A DNA stretch of 35,263 nt from BS750m-G4 sp964472195 (GCA_964472195.1 CAYYJH010000019.1:1-35263), one strand, 5' to 3'; positions 17,561 through 26,631 are shown, numbered from the stretch's first letter. A program made the numbers and translations. The notes: a model not told the origin generated them from the letters alone.

Positions 17561-18712
17561 ATGTCTGACGAAAAATGGTTTAATGTTCTTTATAATAATA
17601 AAGAAGGTCATACAAAAGCAAGAGCATGCGTTATGCGGACTGCTCGTTCGGAAATTGAGACACCCGTATTTATGCCAATTGGTACTCTTGGTTCTGTTAA
17701 GGCAATCGAACCCAGGGAGCTTGAAGAATTTGATACAAATATCATATTAGGAAATTCTTATCACCTTTATCTTAGACCGGGCTTAGAGATTCTTGAACAA
17801 GCTGAAGGCTTGCATAATTTTATGAATTGGAATAGAGCAATCTTAACAGATAGCGGTGGATTTCAGGTATTTAGTCTCTCATCTTTGAAAAAGATATCTG
17901 AAGAAGGAGTTGAATTTGCATCGCATTTAGATGGTTCGAAACATTTCTTCACTCCTGAAAAGGTAATAGATATTCAGCGAACAATCGGCTCTGATATTAT
18001 GATGTCTCTTGATGAATGTTTACCTATACCCACAGAGCGAGATGTAGTTGAGAACTCGGTTAAATTAACAAGCAGGTGGGGAAAAAGATGCTATGAACAT
18101 TTTAGAAAAACCTCTTCTTCGTATGGTTACGACCAGAAGTTATTTTCTATTTGTCAGGGTGGTATATTTAAAGACCTGAGAAAGCTTAGCATTGAAGATT
18201 TACTGGAGTTTGATTTCGATGGGATAGCGATTGGTGGACTTGCAGTAGGTGAGGAAATTAATGAGATGTATAAGATCGTGGATTTTTGTACAGATACATT
18301 GCCAGAAGAAAAGCCGCGGTATTTGATGGGAGTTGGTACTCCGGTTGATTTACTCGAATGTGTTGATAGGGGAATTGACATGTTTGATTGTGTGCTGCCA
18401 ACGAGGAATGGAAGACACGGGAGGCTATATACAACATACGGCGAAATTAATCTTATGAATTCTACATTTAAAAATAATTTTGATTCTCCCGATGAAGAAT
18501 GCCCGACTTATACATCAGATAATTTTTCTTTAGCTTATCTAAGGCATTTGTTTCTATCTAAGGAATTGTTAGGTGCACAGCTTGCGACAATTCATAACAT
18601 TGGTTTTTATATGAACCTTATGAAAAATATCAGAAAATCGATTAAGGGAAATAATTTTAGAGAGTTTAAAAATGAATTTATTGAGAAGTATACATTTGAT
18701 AAATTCAAATAA
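17561..18712 (+). CDS. tgt: Queuine tRNA-ribosyltransferase with a reduced zinc site
   Basis: This 383-residue enzyme exchanges guanine-34 for the queuine precursor preQ1 in tRNAs with GUN anticodons. The catalytic residues are present: Asp97 in LTDSGGFQV and the nucleophile Asp276 in DMFDCVLPTRNGRHG. The usual zinc motif Cys-x-Cys-x2-Cys followed by His is altered. The aligned segment reads CPTYTSDNFSLAYLRHL, so only Cys314 and the later His345 (ATIHNIGF) remain; Thr316 and Ser319 replace the other two Cys. The rest is well conserved and full length, so it is probably functional. This may be a lineage feature in which the metal is lost or replaced. The gene lies just after the broken glycosyltransferase gene and 56 bases before yajC. 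Confidence 0.94.
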   Translation: MSDEKWFNVLYNNKEGHTKARACVMRTARSEIETPVFMPIGTLGSVKAIEPRELEEFDTNIILGNSYHLYLRPGLEILEQAEGLHNFMNWNRAILTDSGGFQVFSLSSLKKISEEGVEFASHLDGSKHFFTPEKVIDIQRTIGSDIMMSLDECLPIPTERDVVENSVKLTSRWGKRCYEHFRKTSSSYGYDQKLFSICQGGIFKDLRKLSIEDLLEFDFDGIAIGGLAVGEEINEMYKIVDFCTDTLPEEKPRYLMGVGTPVDLLECVDRGIDMFDCVLPTRNGRHGRLYTTYGEINLMNSTFKNNFDSPDEECPTYTSDNFSLAYLRHLFLSKELLGAQLATIHNIGFYMNLMKNIRKSIKGNNFREFKNEFIEKYTFDKFK

Positions 18713-18768
18713 CTAATAAATTTTAAAAATTTACTTTATATTACAATAAGAAAGGAAGGAATAGAAAT

Positions 18769-19119
18769 GTGATTTCAAATAATGTATTAGGTGTTATATT
18801 GCAATGCGCTGGACAGCAAGGGCAAGGAGGTGGTATGGATATACTGGGTTCCATGCTACCATTTTTACTGATTATATTAGTGTTCTATTTTCTTATATTA
18901 AGACCGCAGCAAAAAAGACAGAAGAATAAACAAAGACTGCTCGAATCAGTAAAAAAAGGTGATAAGGTAATAACAGCAGGCGGAATGCATGGTACGGTAG
19001 AAGGCATCGAAGATAAAACAGTTCTTGTTAAGATATCTGATGGTGTCAAAGTAAAACTGGAAAAAAGTTCGATTACGAATATTGTAGGTCTTACAGACAA
19101 TATTCCATCAAGAAAATAG
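18769..19119 (+). CDS. yajC: Preprotein translocase subunit YajC
   Basis: This 116-residue inner-membrane protein is an accessory of the SecDF-YajC complex. A Gly-rich lead (QQGQGGG) comes before one membrane segment (SMLPFLLIILVFYFLILRP) and the hallmark RPQQKRQK. A beta-rich cytosolic domain with GDKVITAGGMHGTVE follows. The start is uncertain. GTG at 18769 has a GGAAGG sequence upstream, but ATG at 18835 has a near-perfect AGGAGGTGG just before it. The first gives the Gly-rich leader common in YajC. No secD or secF is adjacent. A hairpin terminator follows. Confidence 0.93.
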   Translation: MISNNVLGVILQCAGQQGQGGGMDILGSMLPFLLIILVFYFLILRPQQKRQKNKQRLLESVKKGDKVITAGGMHGTVEGIEDKTVLVKISDGVKVKLEKSSITNIVGLTDNIPSRK

Positions 19120-19136
19120 AATTATTTTATAAAATT

Positions 19137-19175
19137 TTGCAAGCAATTCAGGTAAGGGTTCTTGCAATTTTTATT
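19137..19175 (+). terminator. Rho-independent terminator after yajC
   Basis: TTGCAAG (19137-19143) pairs with CTTGCAA (19161-19167), extended by AA/TT past a bulged C, and is followed by TTTTTATTT. It lies 9 bases before the ribBA start, so it may also sit in the ribBA leader. No FMN riboswitch sequence is seen. Confidence 0.7.
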
Positions 19176-19183
19176 TAAAAAAA

Positions 19184-20416
19184 ATGAAAAGAATAAAAGA
19201 ATACAAATTCAGCAGTATCGAATCAGCAGTTAGTGATCTTAAAGATGGAAGAATTATTATAGTTGTTGATGATGAGGATAGAGAAAATGAAGGTGACATG
19301 ATATTTTTAGCTGAGAAATCAACTCCTGAGTTAGTTAATTTTCTGATAAAAAATGCGGGTGGTTTAATTTGTGTGCCGATGCAACGTAACAATTTAAGAG
19401 ATCTTGATCTTGATATGATGACACAGGTAAATACATCACTGCACGAGACAGCATTCACAGTCAGCGTCGATTATAAAATCGGAACAACAACTGGCATATC
19501 TGCATATGATAGGAACAAAACAATTAAAGCGTTGATCAACCCTGGAACAAATCCATTAGACCTTGGTAGACCCGGTCATATATTTCCTTTACAGGCTGAA
19601 AAGGGAGGTGTTCTTAAAAGAGCAGGGCACACAGAAGCTGTTATTGATTTAGCAAGGCTCGCAGGGAAATTCCCGGCAGGTGTTCTGTGTGAAACACTAA
19701 AAGAAAATGGAGAAATGGCACGATTGCCGGATCTTTTTAAAATTGCTAAGAAGTTCAATTTAAAGATTATTACAATAAAGGACCTAATACAATATAGACT
19801 TCAAATAGAAAAGTTAGTTGAAAGGATGGTCGGTGCAGACCTTCCCAGTAAGTTCGGATCATTTAGAATTTCTCTTTACAGAAGTTTCGTTGATGCAAAA
19901 GAACACATTGCTCTGGTAAAAGGGAAAATTGATCCTTTGAAACCTATACTTGTAAGAGTTCATTCAGAATGTTTAACCGGTGATATATTCGGTTCATTGC
20001 GATGCGATTGCAGAGATCAATTAATTGAATCAATGAAGATGATTGAGAAAGAAGGTAACGGTGTTATTTTGTATATGAGACAGGAAGGCAGGGGAATAGG
20101 TCTTCTGAATAAATTACGTGCTTACGAACTTCAGGAAAAAGGTAAAGATACAGTCGAGGCTAATATTGAACTCGGTTTTAAACCCGATCTTAGAGATTAT
20201 GGTATAGGAGCTCAAATTCTGAGTGATTTAGGAGTAAGAAAAATAAAATTATTAACTAATAATCCTAAGAAGGTAGTCGGACTTCACGGTTATGGTTTGA
20301 AGATAATAGAAAGGATTCCCATCGAAATACCATCGAATCCTACGAACGAAAAGTATTTAAAAACGAAAAGGGATAAACTCGGTCATTTATTATTAGTAAA
20401 AGATTCAAAAAATTAA
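19184..20416 (+). CDS. ribBA: Bifunctional DHBP synthase / GTP cyclohydrolase II (riboflavin synthesis)
   Basis: This 410-residue fusion supplies both entry reactions of riboflavin synthesis. The first domain (about 1-205) makes 3,4-dihydroxy-2-butanone 4-phosphate and shows VVDDEDRENEGDM (27-39) and RAGHTEA (146-152). The second (about 207-405) opens GTP and carries the zinc Cys 263, 274 and 276 in HSECLTGDIFGSLRCDC, then RQEGRGIGL (299-307) and DTVEANIELGF. All expected residues are present, so both activities are likely. The gene stands alone from other rib genes and is followed 21 bases later by greA. Confidence 0.97.
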   Translation: MKRIKEYKFSSIESAVSDLKDGRIIIVVDDEDRENEGDMIFLAEKSTPELVNFLIKNAGGLICVPMQRNNLRDLDLDMMTQVNTSLHETAFTVSVDYKIGTTTGISAYDRNKTIKALINPGTNPLDLGRPGHIFPLQAEKGGVLKRAGHTEAVIDLARLAGKFPAGVLCETLKENGEMARLPDLFKIAKKFNLKIITIKDLIQYRLQIEKLVERMVGADLPSKFGSFRISLYRSFVDAKEHIALVKGKIDPLKPILVRVHSECLTGDIFGSLRCDCRDQLIESMKMIEKEGNGVILYMRQEGRGIGLLNKLRAYELQEKGKDTVEANIELGFKPDLRDYGIGAQILSDLGVRKIKLLTNNPKKVVGLHGYGLKIIERIPIEIPSNPTNEKYLKTKRDKLGHLLLVKDSKN

Positions 20417-20437
20417 TTTTAAAAATAGTATTTATTT

Positions 20438-20917
20438 ATGGAAAATTCAGCAGCAGTATATCTTAAGAGAAATAGGTTAGCAGAATTAGAAGAGGAATTA
20501 AAAGAGTTAAAGACTACTGAAAGAAAAAATATGGCTGATAAGATAGCTGAAGCAAGATCACATGGAGATCTTAGTGAAAATGCCGAATATGATGCCGCGA
20601 AAGAAGAACAAACTCATCTTGAGATGAAAATTAACAAAATTGAGAATATTCTTTCGAGAGTTAAAGTGCTTGCCCCTGAGGATATGCCCGATGGAGAAGT
20701 GTATGTTCTAACTAATGTGAAAGTCAAAGATATTACTAACGAAGAGGAAATTACTTATTCTTTAGTTTCACCAGAAGAAGCAGATTTTGAACAGGACAAA
20801 ATATCAGTTGTATCACCTATTGGAAAAGCATTGCTTGGTAAAAAGGTTGGTGATCGTATTGAAGTTGATGTACCGATCGGAAAAATGAAATACGAAATCC
20901 TTGAAATTACTAAATAA
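20438..20917 (+). CDS. greA: Transcription elongation factor GreA
   Basis: This 159-residue protein has the normal GreA length. An N-terminal coiled coil carries the tip motif GDLSENAEYDAAKEEQ, with Asp44 and Glu47 in the positions that stimulate RNA polymerase to cleave backtracked RNA. The C-terminal FKBP-like domain has the usual SPIGKALLGKKVGDRIEVDVP. It lies between ribBA and an MCE gene with short spacers (21 and 7 bases). Confidence 0.97.
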   Translation: MENSAAVYLKRNRLAELEEELKELKTTERKNMADKIAEARSHGDLSENAEYDAAKEEQTHLEMKINKIENILSRVKVLAPEDMPDGEVYVLTNVKVKDITNEEEITYSLVSPEEADFEQDKISVVSPIGKALLGKKVGDRIEVDVPIGKMKYEILEITK

Positions 20918-20924
20918 AATTTAA

Positions 20925-21836
20925 ATGTTCAGGAAAAAGTTTTCTGAGATAAAAGTCGGTTTTTTTATTTTAATAGCTATTGTAATTGTTATCTCAACTA
21001 TATTCTGGGTAAAGGGCTTTTTAGTTACCAAAGACCAGTTAGATCTCAATGTATTCTTTCAGCATGTTAGTGGATTAAATGTTGGAGATCCTGTTACTGT
21101 TAAAGGTGTCAGGATGGGAAGGGTTACTTCAATAGATTTAGATGGTGATTCTGTTAAAGTGGAATTCACACTCGATGAGTCTGTTAAGTTAAAGGAAGAC
21201 TATAAAATCGAAATTGCAATACTTGAGCTGATGGGTGGTAAGCAATTATACATAACTCCCGGTAAAAGTCCGAATGAAATTGACAATTCTAAACCTTTGA
21301 TCGGGAATAATTCAGTAGATATATCTTCAGTCATAAAATCTTTTGCTGAACTTTCCACTGATGTTAAAAGCCTGATAAAAAACTTTTCTAAGACAAATGA
21401 AAATTTGAACGAGGTTCTGGTAAATATAAATGATATTGTTGGTGATGGTCGAATGAAAAGGGATTTAAAAAGTACAATATCAAACGTAGAGGTTACTTCA
21501 AGAAATCTGAATGCATTGGTATCGGAAAATAGATTGTCGTTAAGAAATTTAACGAAGAAAGCTGATTATACAATAGATAATGTGAATGAAGTTATGGATG
21601 AAAGCAGTCCGGAGTTAAATTCGACATTAAAGGAAATGCATATCTTAACGACGAAAGTAGATACTCTTATAACAAATCTTAATTTAATCGTTACGGATAT
21701 ACAGGATCAGAAAGGCAGTGTTGGTAAGCTAATGTATGATGAAGAATTTTATGAAAATATAAATAAAACACTCCTGGAGATTGAACGATTAACCAAAAAG
21801 ATTAGAAAAGATGGTATTAAGATAAATTTATTTTAA
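20925..21836 (+). CDS. MCE/MlaD-domain lipid transport protein
   Basis: This 303-residue protein has one N-terminal membrane anchor (about 12-30). One MCE domain follows (about 36-115, with VSGLNVGDPVTVKGVRMGRV). A long, largely helical tail covers about 140-300. This is the layout of MlaD-like proteins, which form hexamers carrying phospholipids between inner and outer membranes with an MlaE permease and MlaF ATPase. Neither partner is encoded nearby. The substrate is not known. Its 3' end overlaps the convergent porQ gene by 9 bases. Confidence 0.88.
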   Translation: MFRKKFSEIKVGFFILIAIVIVISTIFWVKGFLVTKDQLDLNVFFQHVSGLNVGDPVTVKGVRMGRVTSIDLDGDSVKVEFTLDESVKLKEDYKIEIAILELMGGKQLYITPGKSPNEIDNSKPLIGNNSVDISSVIKSFAELSTDVKSLIKNFSKTNENLNEVLVNINDIVGDGRMKRDLKSTISNVEVTSRNLNALVSENRLSLRNLTKKADYTIDNVNEVMDESSPELNSTLKEMHILTTKVDTLITNLNLIVTDIQDQKGSVGKLMYDEEFYENINKTLLEIERLTKKIRKDGIKINLF

Positions 21837-22784
21837 GTTGAATCCAACGTTTATCCTGTGAGTCGTTCCAATTTTTCCTAAAGAGTTAAAAGAATAATCA
21901 AGCATATACATATCTTCGAGTTTTACACCGAGACCAGCAGAAAATCCACCAATCCCAATAGTACTACCCGTTTTTAAATCCTGTCTGTGCTGATTGTTAT
22001 AACCAATTCTTAAATTCACATTATCACTTAATTCAAACTCTCCTCCGACGGTTACATTTTTAAACCTGTCAAGAAATTTATCTTTGTTAGCGGTAAGGTC
22101 ACTTAAGGCAGCACTAATCGTTAAGGGCAGGTGTTCCAGTCTTTTACTGAACCCGATTTTTAGATCTAAAGGAAGGTCTTCTTTTGTATCAATGTATGGA
22201 TCTAATTGAACTCCAATATTTAAAAGACTAATTCCAAAACTTGCCATAAATTCTGGTAACTGATACAACAATCCTACATCACCAGCTATTGCCAGTGAAT
22301 TATACTCGTCAATGGAAGAATATATTAATTTAAGATTAACTCCGTAATTGAAATTGTCTATGTATTTATTAGCATATCCGATAGATAAAGCAAAATCACT
22401 TGCGGAAAATGATCCTATACTGTTGTAGCCTTCATCGAATTTTTCAAAAGAGCCGTAATTTACATACCTTACACCAACACCGAAATATCCAAGGTTTTTA
22501 TATTTTTGAGAATATGAGATATTCCCTGAATTTATATCGAGAAGATACTTAAAGAAACCGACAGATGCTTGTGTATTTTTTAATGTAGATAGTCCAGCTG
22601 GGTTGTAAAAAATAGTGTTTACATCGTTCTCTGCAGCAATAAAACTTCCTGCTAAAGCTGATGACCTTGCATCTACATTGAGTTTAAGGAAATTGTAAGT
22701 GGAACTATTTTGTGGAAATAAATCAGAACTTGTTGAGAAAAGAACAATAATAAAAAATAAAACAAACGATTTTTTTCGAAGCAT
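21828..22784 (-). CDS. porQ: PorQ-like T9SS outer-membrane protein
   Basis: This 318-residue protein has a signal peptide (about 1-25) and a beta-rich body. Its pattern matches PorQ of the type IX secretion system: YNFLKLNVDARSSALAGS, then FYNPAGLSTL, NISYSQKYKNLGYFGVGVRYVNYG, SFSASDFALSIGYAN, and a late SKRLEHLPLTISAALSDLT. PorQ is an outer-membrane barrel that works with PorU, PorV and PorZ in processing and anchoring cargo. It is the machinery side of the three sorting-domain proteins in this window. The gene stands alone on the minus strand and is convergent with the MCE gene. Confidence 0.85.
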   Translation of the reverse strand: MLRKKSFVLFFIIVLFSTSSDLFPQNSSTYNFLKLNVDARSSALAGSFIAAENDVNTIFYNPAGLSTLKNTQASVGFFKYLLDINSGNISYSQKYKNLGYFGVGVRYVNYGSFEKFDEGYNSIGSFSASDFALSIGYANKYIDNFNYGVNLKLIYSSIDEYNSLAIAGDVGLLYQLPEFMASFGISLLNIGVQLDPYIDTKEDLPLDLKIGFSKRLEHLPLTISAALSDLTANKDKFLDRFKNVTVGGEFELSDNVNLRIGYNNQHRQDLKTGSTIGIGGFSAGLGVKLEDMYMLDYSFNSLGKIGTTHRINVGFNLK

Positions 22785-22904
22785 GATATTAATCTTTATT
22801 TAATGTAATTTGTAATAGTAGTATCTATAAGTTTTTGTTTTATTTTTTAAAACAATACGACAATAATAAAAGTTGTCATTGATATAAGCAAGTAATTAAA
22901 ATTT

Positions 22905-23174
22905 TCAATATACAGAAAATCCACTGAAGTCTTCATCGCACTCTATATCATCAACGTGGATAGAAGTAACGTTAGATGCTCTTGGTCCTATTTTTAATAA
23001 TTTAATAAAATCCTGTATTAAGCCGTCATCACCTTTTGCTACAACTTCCACATCGCCGTTAAGTAAGTTCTTAGCATATCCTTTTATGTTCATATCAGCA
23101 GCATTTTGATGACAGAAGAATCTGTAATTGACTCCCTGTACTAAACCTCTCACAATTACTTTTACGCATTTCAT
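22905..23174 (-). CDS. acyP: Acylphosphatase
   Basis: This 89-residue enzyme hydrolyses acyl phosphates. It has the phosphate loop GLVQGVNYRFF with catalytic Arg18, and Asn36 in KGYAKNLLNGDVEV; their 18-residue spacing is that of the classic enzyme (Arg23, Asn41). Length is typical. The ATG overlaps the stop of the EamA gene by 4 bases, making it the last of four overlapping minus-strand genes. Its physiological partner is unknown. Confidence 0.95.
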   Translation of the reverse strand: MKCVKVIVRGLVQGVNYRFFCHQNAADMNIKGYAKNLLNGDVEVVAKGDDGLIQDFIKLLKIGPRASNVTSIHVDDIECDEDFSGFSVY

Positions 23175-24097
23175 TTTTTTATGAATGATTTAAATTCTCC
23201 AAAAAATTCTGAAATTAGTAATCCGGAGAACATAATAATAGCTCCGATTAATTGATTAAAACTCATTAATTCATTTATTATAAAATATGCAAAAATGACT
23301 GCAAAAATTTGTTCCATGTTGTATATCAAACCAGCTCGCACTGGTGTCGTGAACTTCTGGTATTTTATTGCAATGTACAATCCTAAAAGAGTAGCAAGCA
23401 GCGATGTGAAAATTAAACTAAATGCAGAATCAAAGTTTAATTCAAAATGGTACTCATCAAAAATAAGATGTTCGATGAAAAACATTCCTAATAAACATAA
23501 GAAAACCATACTAATGAACTGTCCGTATATGAGTTCAAAATATCCTGTTTCCTTATAATATTTATCGAGTAAAACAATATAAATTGCGAATGATACTGCA
23601 CAAAAGAGAGTTATAAAATCTCCGAAATTAAAATTTGCATTCTTAATCTCTGTTAAGAAAAATAAGCCAATAACTACTATGATGATGCCAATAACGTTTT
23701 CAATTTTTGGTTTTGTTTTAATTAAGAGTATTTGTACGAAGGGAATAAGAACTATATTCGTTCCTGTTATAAATGCAGAGTTTGCAGCGGATGTGTATTT
23801 TAAACCAATCGTTTGTGTAATGAATCCGATATAAAGGTATATCCCTAGAATAAAACCATATTTGAGTTCCTTGAACTTGATTCGAGAAAGTCTTTTTCTG
23901 AATATTAAGATGAATATAATTGTTGTTATCAGGAATCTGTAAAATACGAATGCAAAGGGTGATATATAAATTAAACCAATCTTTATTAACGGGAAGCTTA
24001 ATCCCCAGAAAATGGCTGTGAATAGGAGAAAGAGTTCAGCTTTATATTGAATTCTGAATTTGGAAATGTATGAAGCAGTCTGGTTGTTCCGTATCAA
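23171..24097 (-). CDS. EamA/DMT-family transporter
   Basis: This 308-residue integral membrane protein has about ten hydrophobic helices in two similar halves, each with the EamA pattern (ELFLLFTAIFWGLSFPLIKI and later FGDFITLFCAVSFAIYIVLL). Family members export amino acids, nucleotides or other small metabolites. It overlaps its upstream and downstream genes by 4 bases each, so it belongs to the UbiA-like operon. That could hint at a lipid-linked or sugar substrate, but nothing in the sequence proves it. Confidence 0.9.
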   Translation of the reverse strand: MIRNNQTASYISKFRIQYKAELFLLFTAIFWGLSFPLIKIGLIYISPFAFVFYRFLITTIIFILIFRKRLSRIKFKELKYGFILGIYLYIGFITQTIGLKYTSAANSAFITGTNIVLIPFVQILLIKTKPKIENVIGIIIVVIGLFFLTEIKNANFNFGDFITLFCAVSFAIYIVLLDKYYKETGYFELIYGQFISMVFLCLLGMFFIEHLIFDEYHFELNFDSAFSLIFTSLLATLLGLYIAIKYQKFTTPVRAGLIYNMEQIFAVIFAYFIINELMSFNQLIGAIIMFSGLLISEFFGEFKSFIKK

Positions 24098-24993
24098 TTA
24101 AAATAAGATAAGATTTTCGATTTATATATTATCAAAGCGGATGCTATAAACCAGATGATAGTATTGATTATGATTGGGACATCTTTTGTGACTATCTGGG
24201 TAGGACTTTCCCCAAGATTTTTTTTGTGAATTAAATAAAGGTACCGGAATATCCCGTAAATAACAAAAGGTGTTGTATAAATAAGCTTATCGGTTTGAAA
24301 TGTAGAGATGGCTTTTGAAGAGACAGTATATAGTGCATAACAGATAATAGTTCCCGTAGCGGCAATCGTGTTCATTTGTTCAGTGAATTCGATCGCATAA
24401 TGGTCGAGTACTTTTCTTTGCTTTTCAATATTTTCCTGTTCGATCTGTGATAGTTCAGCCCTTCTTTTTGATACCGCGAGGAACAATGAAACAAAAATTG
24501 TTGTCAATATCATCCAGCTTGATACTGGAACACTAATAGCAGCTGCTCCTGCTGCAACCCTCAACATAAATCCGAGAGATACAAAAAATACGTCAAGAAT
24601 TACGATATGTTTTACCTTGAATGAGTACAGAATGTTTATCACAAAATATATGAATGCAGTAATTCCAAAATAAAGATTCAGAGTGAGTGATAGGAGTATC
24701 GTTAAGATTAAAAGAATCACCAGAAAGATAATCGCAGTTCTTATAGTGATTTCTCCCGAAGCTAAAGGTCTGTATCTTTTTTTTCTGTGAACACGGTCGG
24801 ATTCTATATCGACTATATCATTAATAATATAAACACAACTTGATACACCGCAAAATGCAACGAATGCAATTAAGTTTTTTGATAACAATCCTAAGTTTAA
24901 CATCTGACCTGCGAACAATATGGGAGCGAATAAGAACAGATTCTTAATCCATTGCTTAGGTCTGATCAGTTCAAGTAATTTTAGGATTTTCAT
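24094..24993 (-). CDS. UbiA-family prenyltransferase, decaprenyl-phosphate phosphoribosyltransferase-like
   Basis: This 299-residue membrane protein has the UbiA Asp-rich motif NDIVDIESD (58-66), preceded by RPKQWIKNLFLFAPILFAGQ and followed by RKKRYRPLASGEI. The RPKQWIKN and PLASG segments are characteristic of the subgroup that joins 5-phosphoribosyl diphosphate to polyprenyl phosphate (Rv3806c in mycobacteria), not of quinone or heme prenyltransferases. The product feeds decaprenyl-phospho-arabinose or ribose donors. Its upstream neighbour, overlapping by 4 bases, is an AftB-like GT-C enzyme that could use such a donor. No epimerase pair (DprE1/DprE2) is in the window. Confidence 0.85.
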   Translation of the reverse strand: MKILKLLELIRPKQWIKNLFLFAPILFAGQMLNLGLLSKNLIAFVAFCGVSSCVYIINDIVDIESDRVHRKKRYRPLASGEITIRTAIIFLVILLILTILLSLTLNLYFGITAFIYFVINILYSFKVKHIVILDVFFVSLGFMLRVAAGAAAISVPVSSWMILTTIFVSLFLAVSKRRAELSQIEQENIEKQRKVLDHYAIEFTEQMNTIAATGTIICYALYTVSSKAISTFQTDKLIYTTPFVIYGIFRYLYLIHKKNLGESPTQIVTKDVPIIINTIIWFIASALIIYKSKILSYFN

Positions 24994-26567
24994 TCTTCGT
25001 TATAGAATTTGGTTCTGTAAACATTCATTTCAAATCCACCGCAAATTGTGTTTTCCTGCAGGTATGCTGAATACACTTTTTGAAAATATTTAGAAAATCG
25101 TTTCAAGAAACCTTCATACCAATGATCGTAAATTGCAATATAAGTAACATTATTTTTCTTTAATAGATAAAATAAAGAATCCAGATTATCCTCCCATCTA
25201 TAAGTTCTGTATCTAAGTATTTCCGGCGTAACAAGTCCCGCCATATCTATAATACGATTTTTTGTTATATACGTAATAGCTCCTATATCGTTGACGGCAA
25301 TTGTATCCTCTCGTGGAACGTTTGTTAAAAACCAATTAGCTATTCGGACCTGCTGGTCATTAATGTTATCGGTGTTCTTTCCAATTGCTATAGCAAATAT
25401 CCCGTAATACATTAGTGAAAAAATCAAAATTAAGCTGACATAAATTTTGTTTTTTGTTAGTAATACTTTCATTTTAACTTTTTTAATGGAATAAATAATA
25501 TTCATTAACATGTACATAGCTGCTAAGTTAATAAATGGTATCACCGGTATCATGTATCTCCCATGGTGCCGCCAGTTAGGAACTATGAAAGAAGATACAA
25601 GTGGTAGTAGTATTATCCATAAAAAGATGAGGTTCAGGTATTTAAATTTCGTATTATACTTTTTAAGATTGACTAAATAAAATACGATTGAGATTAACCA
25701 TAATAATGAAACAACAATGTTGTCTCTATTAAAAAACGTAACGGTTATTCTTAAATAAGTAAAGTTAGGTAAAAAATTAAAATTTCCTCCCTGTCCTTTG
25801 AATGTATTCGGGAAAAAATGCCCGCTTGTGTAATAAGAAAAAATCAGGTAAGGTGTGGTTATGCATAAAAATATTATTACTGAGAGCAGAATTTTCAAGA
25901 AACTTTTCTTGAATAACTTTTCTTTCCAGAGGTTAAGAAGAACATCAAAGATATATAATCCAAAGAGTAGGAATCCTTCCGGTCTTGAAACTGTAGCGAG
26001 TGCAAATAATATCACAGGTATAAAAGAAAACGTTTTTCTCTGTAAATTTGATATATGAAAATAAACACCTATGAGGCAGAGGAATGTAAACATCGTTGTC
26101 TCCATTCCTGTAAGACCTGCCCATGCAAACCTTCCTGCAAATATAGTGAGCAGTGTTGTAATTAATGCAAGAAATTCAGGTCCAAACGTAGCATTGTTTG
26201 AAGTAAGTTTATAATCCAGAAAAATTTCTAAGGATATTTTATAAATAAAAATAATACTCAGAAAATGAAAAACACCCGATAAAAATACGGAATTGAAAAT
26301 GAAGTTACTGCTTATAAAACTAAAACCAGCCATTAATACAACCCATAGGGGAGAGGTTGTCCCGGAAGTTGGTTCTCCTACATTGTATTGAAAGATGTAT
26401 CCCTTCGCAAAATTTTCGGCAAACCTGAAATGAATCCAGGTATCATCTAACGGAACACCAAATTTGCCATCGGTGAACCAATAGACACTAAGTTCATATA
26501 TCAGGTAAGTAAAAAAACATGTTACGATAATGTAAAAGTAATTTCTCTTTTTATTATACTTCATCAA
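24990..26567 (-). CDS. AftB-like GT-C membrane glycosyltransferase
   Basis: This 525-residue protein has one short cytosolic lead and about ten to twelve membrane helices. The first periplasmic loop has Asp41-Asp42 in VPLDDTWIHFRFAENFAKGY, followed by GEPTSGTTSPLW. This is the pattern of the GT-C family that includes mycobacterial AftB and other arabinofuranosyltransferases, where the double Asp acts with a polyprenyl-phosphate sugar donor on the periplasmic side. A C-terminal soluble part (about 420-525) follows. It is the first gene of an overlapping operon with a UbiA-like gene, the same pairing as Rv3805c/Rv3806c. The acceptor (glycan or protein) is unknown. Confidence 0.75.
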   Translation of the reverse strand: MMKYNKKRNYFYIIVTCFFTYLIYELSVYWFTDGKFGVPLDDTWIHFRFAENFAKGYIFQYNVGEPTSGTTSPLWVVLMAGFSFISSNFIFNSVFLSGVFHFLSIIFIYKISLEIFLDYKLTSNNATFGPEFLALITTLLTIFAGRFAWAGLTGMETTMFTFLCLIGVYFHISNLQRKTFSFIPVILFALATVSRPEGFLLFGLYIFDVLLNLWKEKLFKKSFLKILLSVIIFLCITTPYLIFSYYTSGHFFPNTFKGQGGNFNFLPNFTYLRITVTFFNRDNIVVSLLWLISIVFYLVNLKKYNTKFKYLNLIFLWIILLPLVSSFIVPNWRHHGRYMIPVIPFINLAAMYMLMNIIYSIKKVKMKVLLTKNKIYVSLILIFSLMYYGIFAIAIGKNTDNINDQQVRIANWFLTNVPREDTIAVNDIGAITYITKNRIIDMAGLVTPEILRYRTYRWEDNLDSLFYLLKKNNVTYIAIYDHWYEGFLKRFSKYFQKVYSAYLQENTICGGFEMNVYRTKFYNEE

Positions 26568-26631
26568 AAATTAAAAAATGACAAATAGCTTCATTCGATT
26601 ATTCAAAGGATTTTTAATTAATGAGTTTTAA

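Noticed and set aside
19120..19183. FMN riboswitch before ribBA
   Set aside because: The gap is only 64 bases and holds a simple terminator; none of the conserved FMN-element segments is present.
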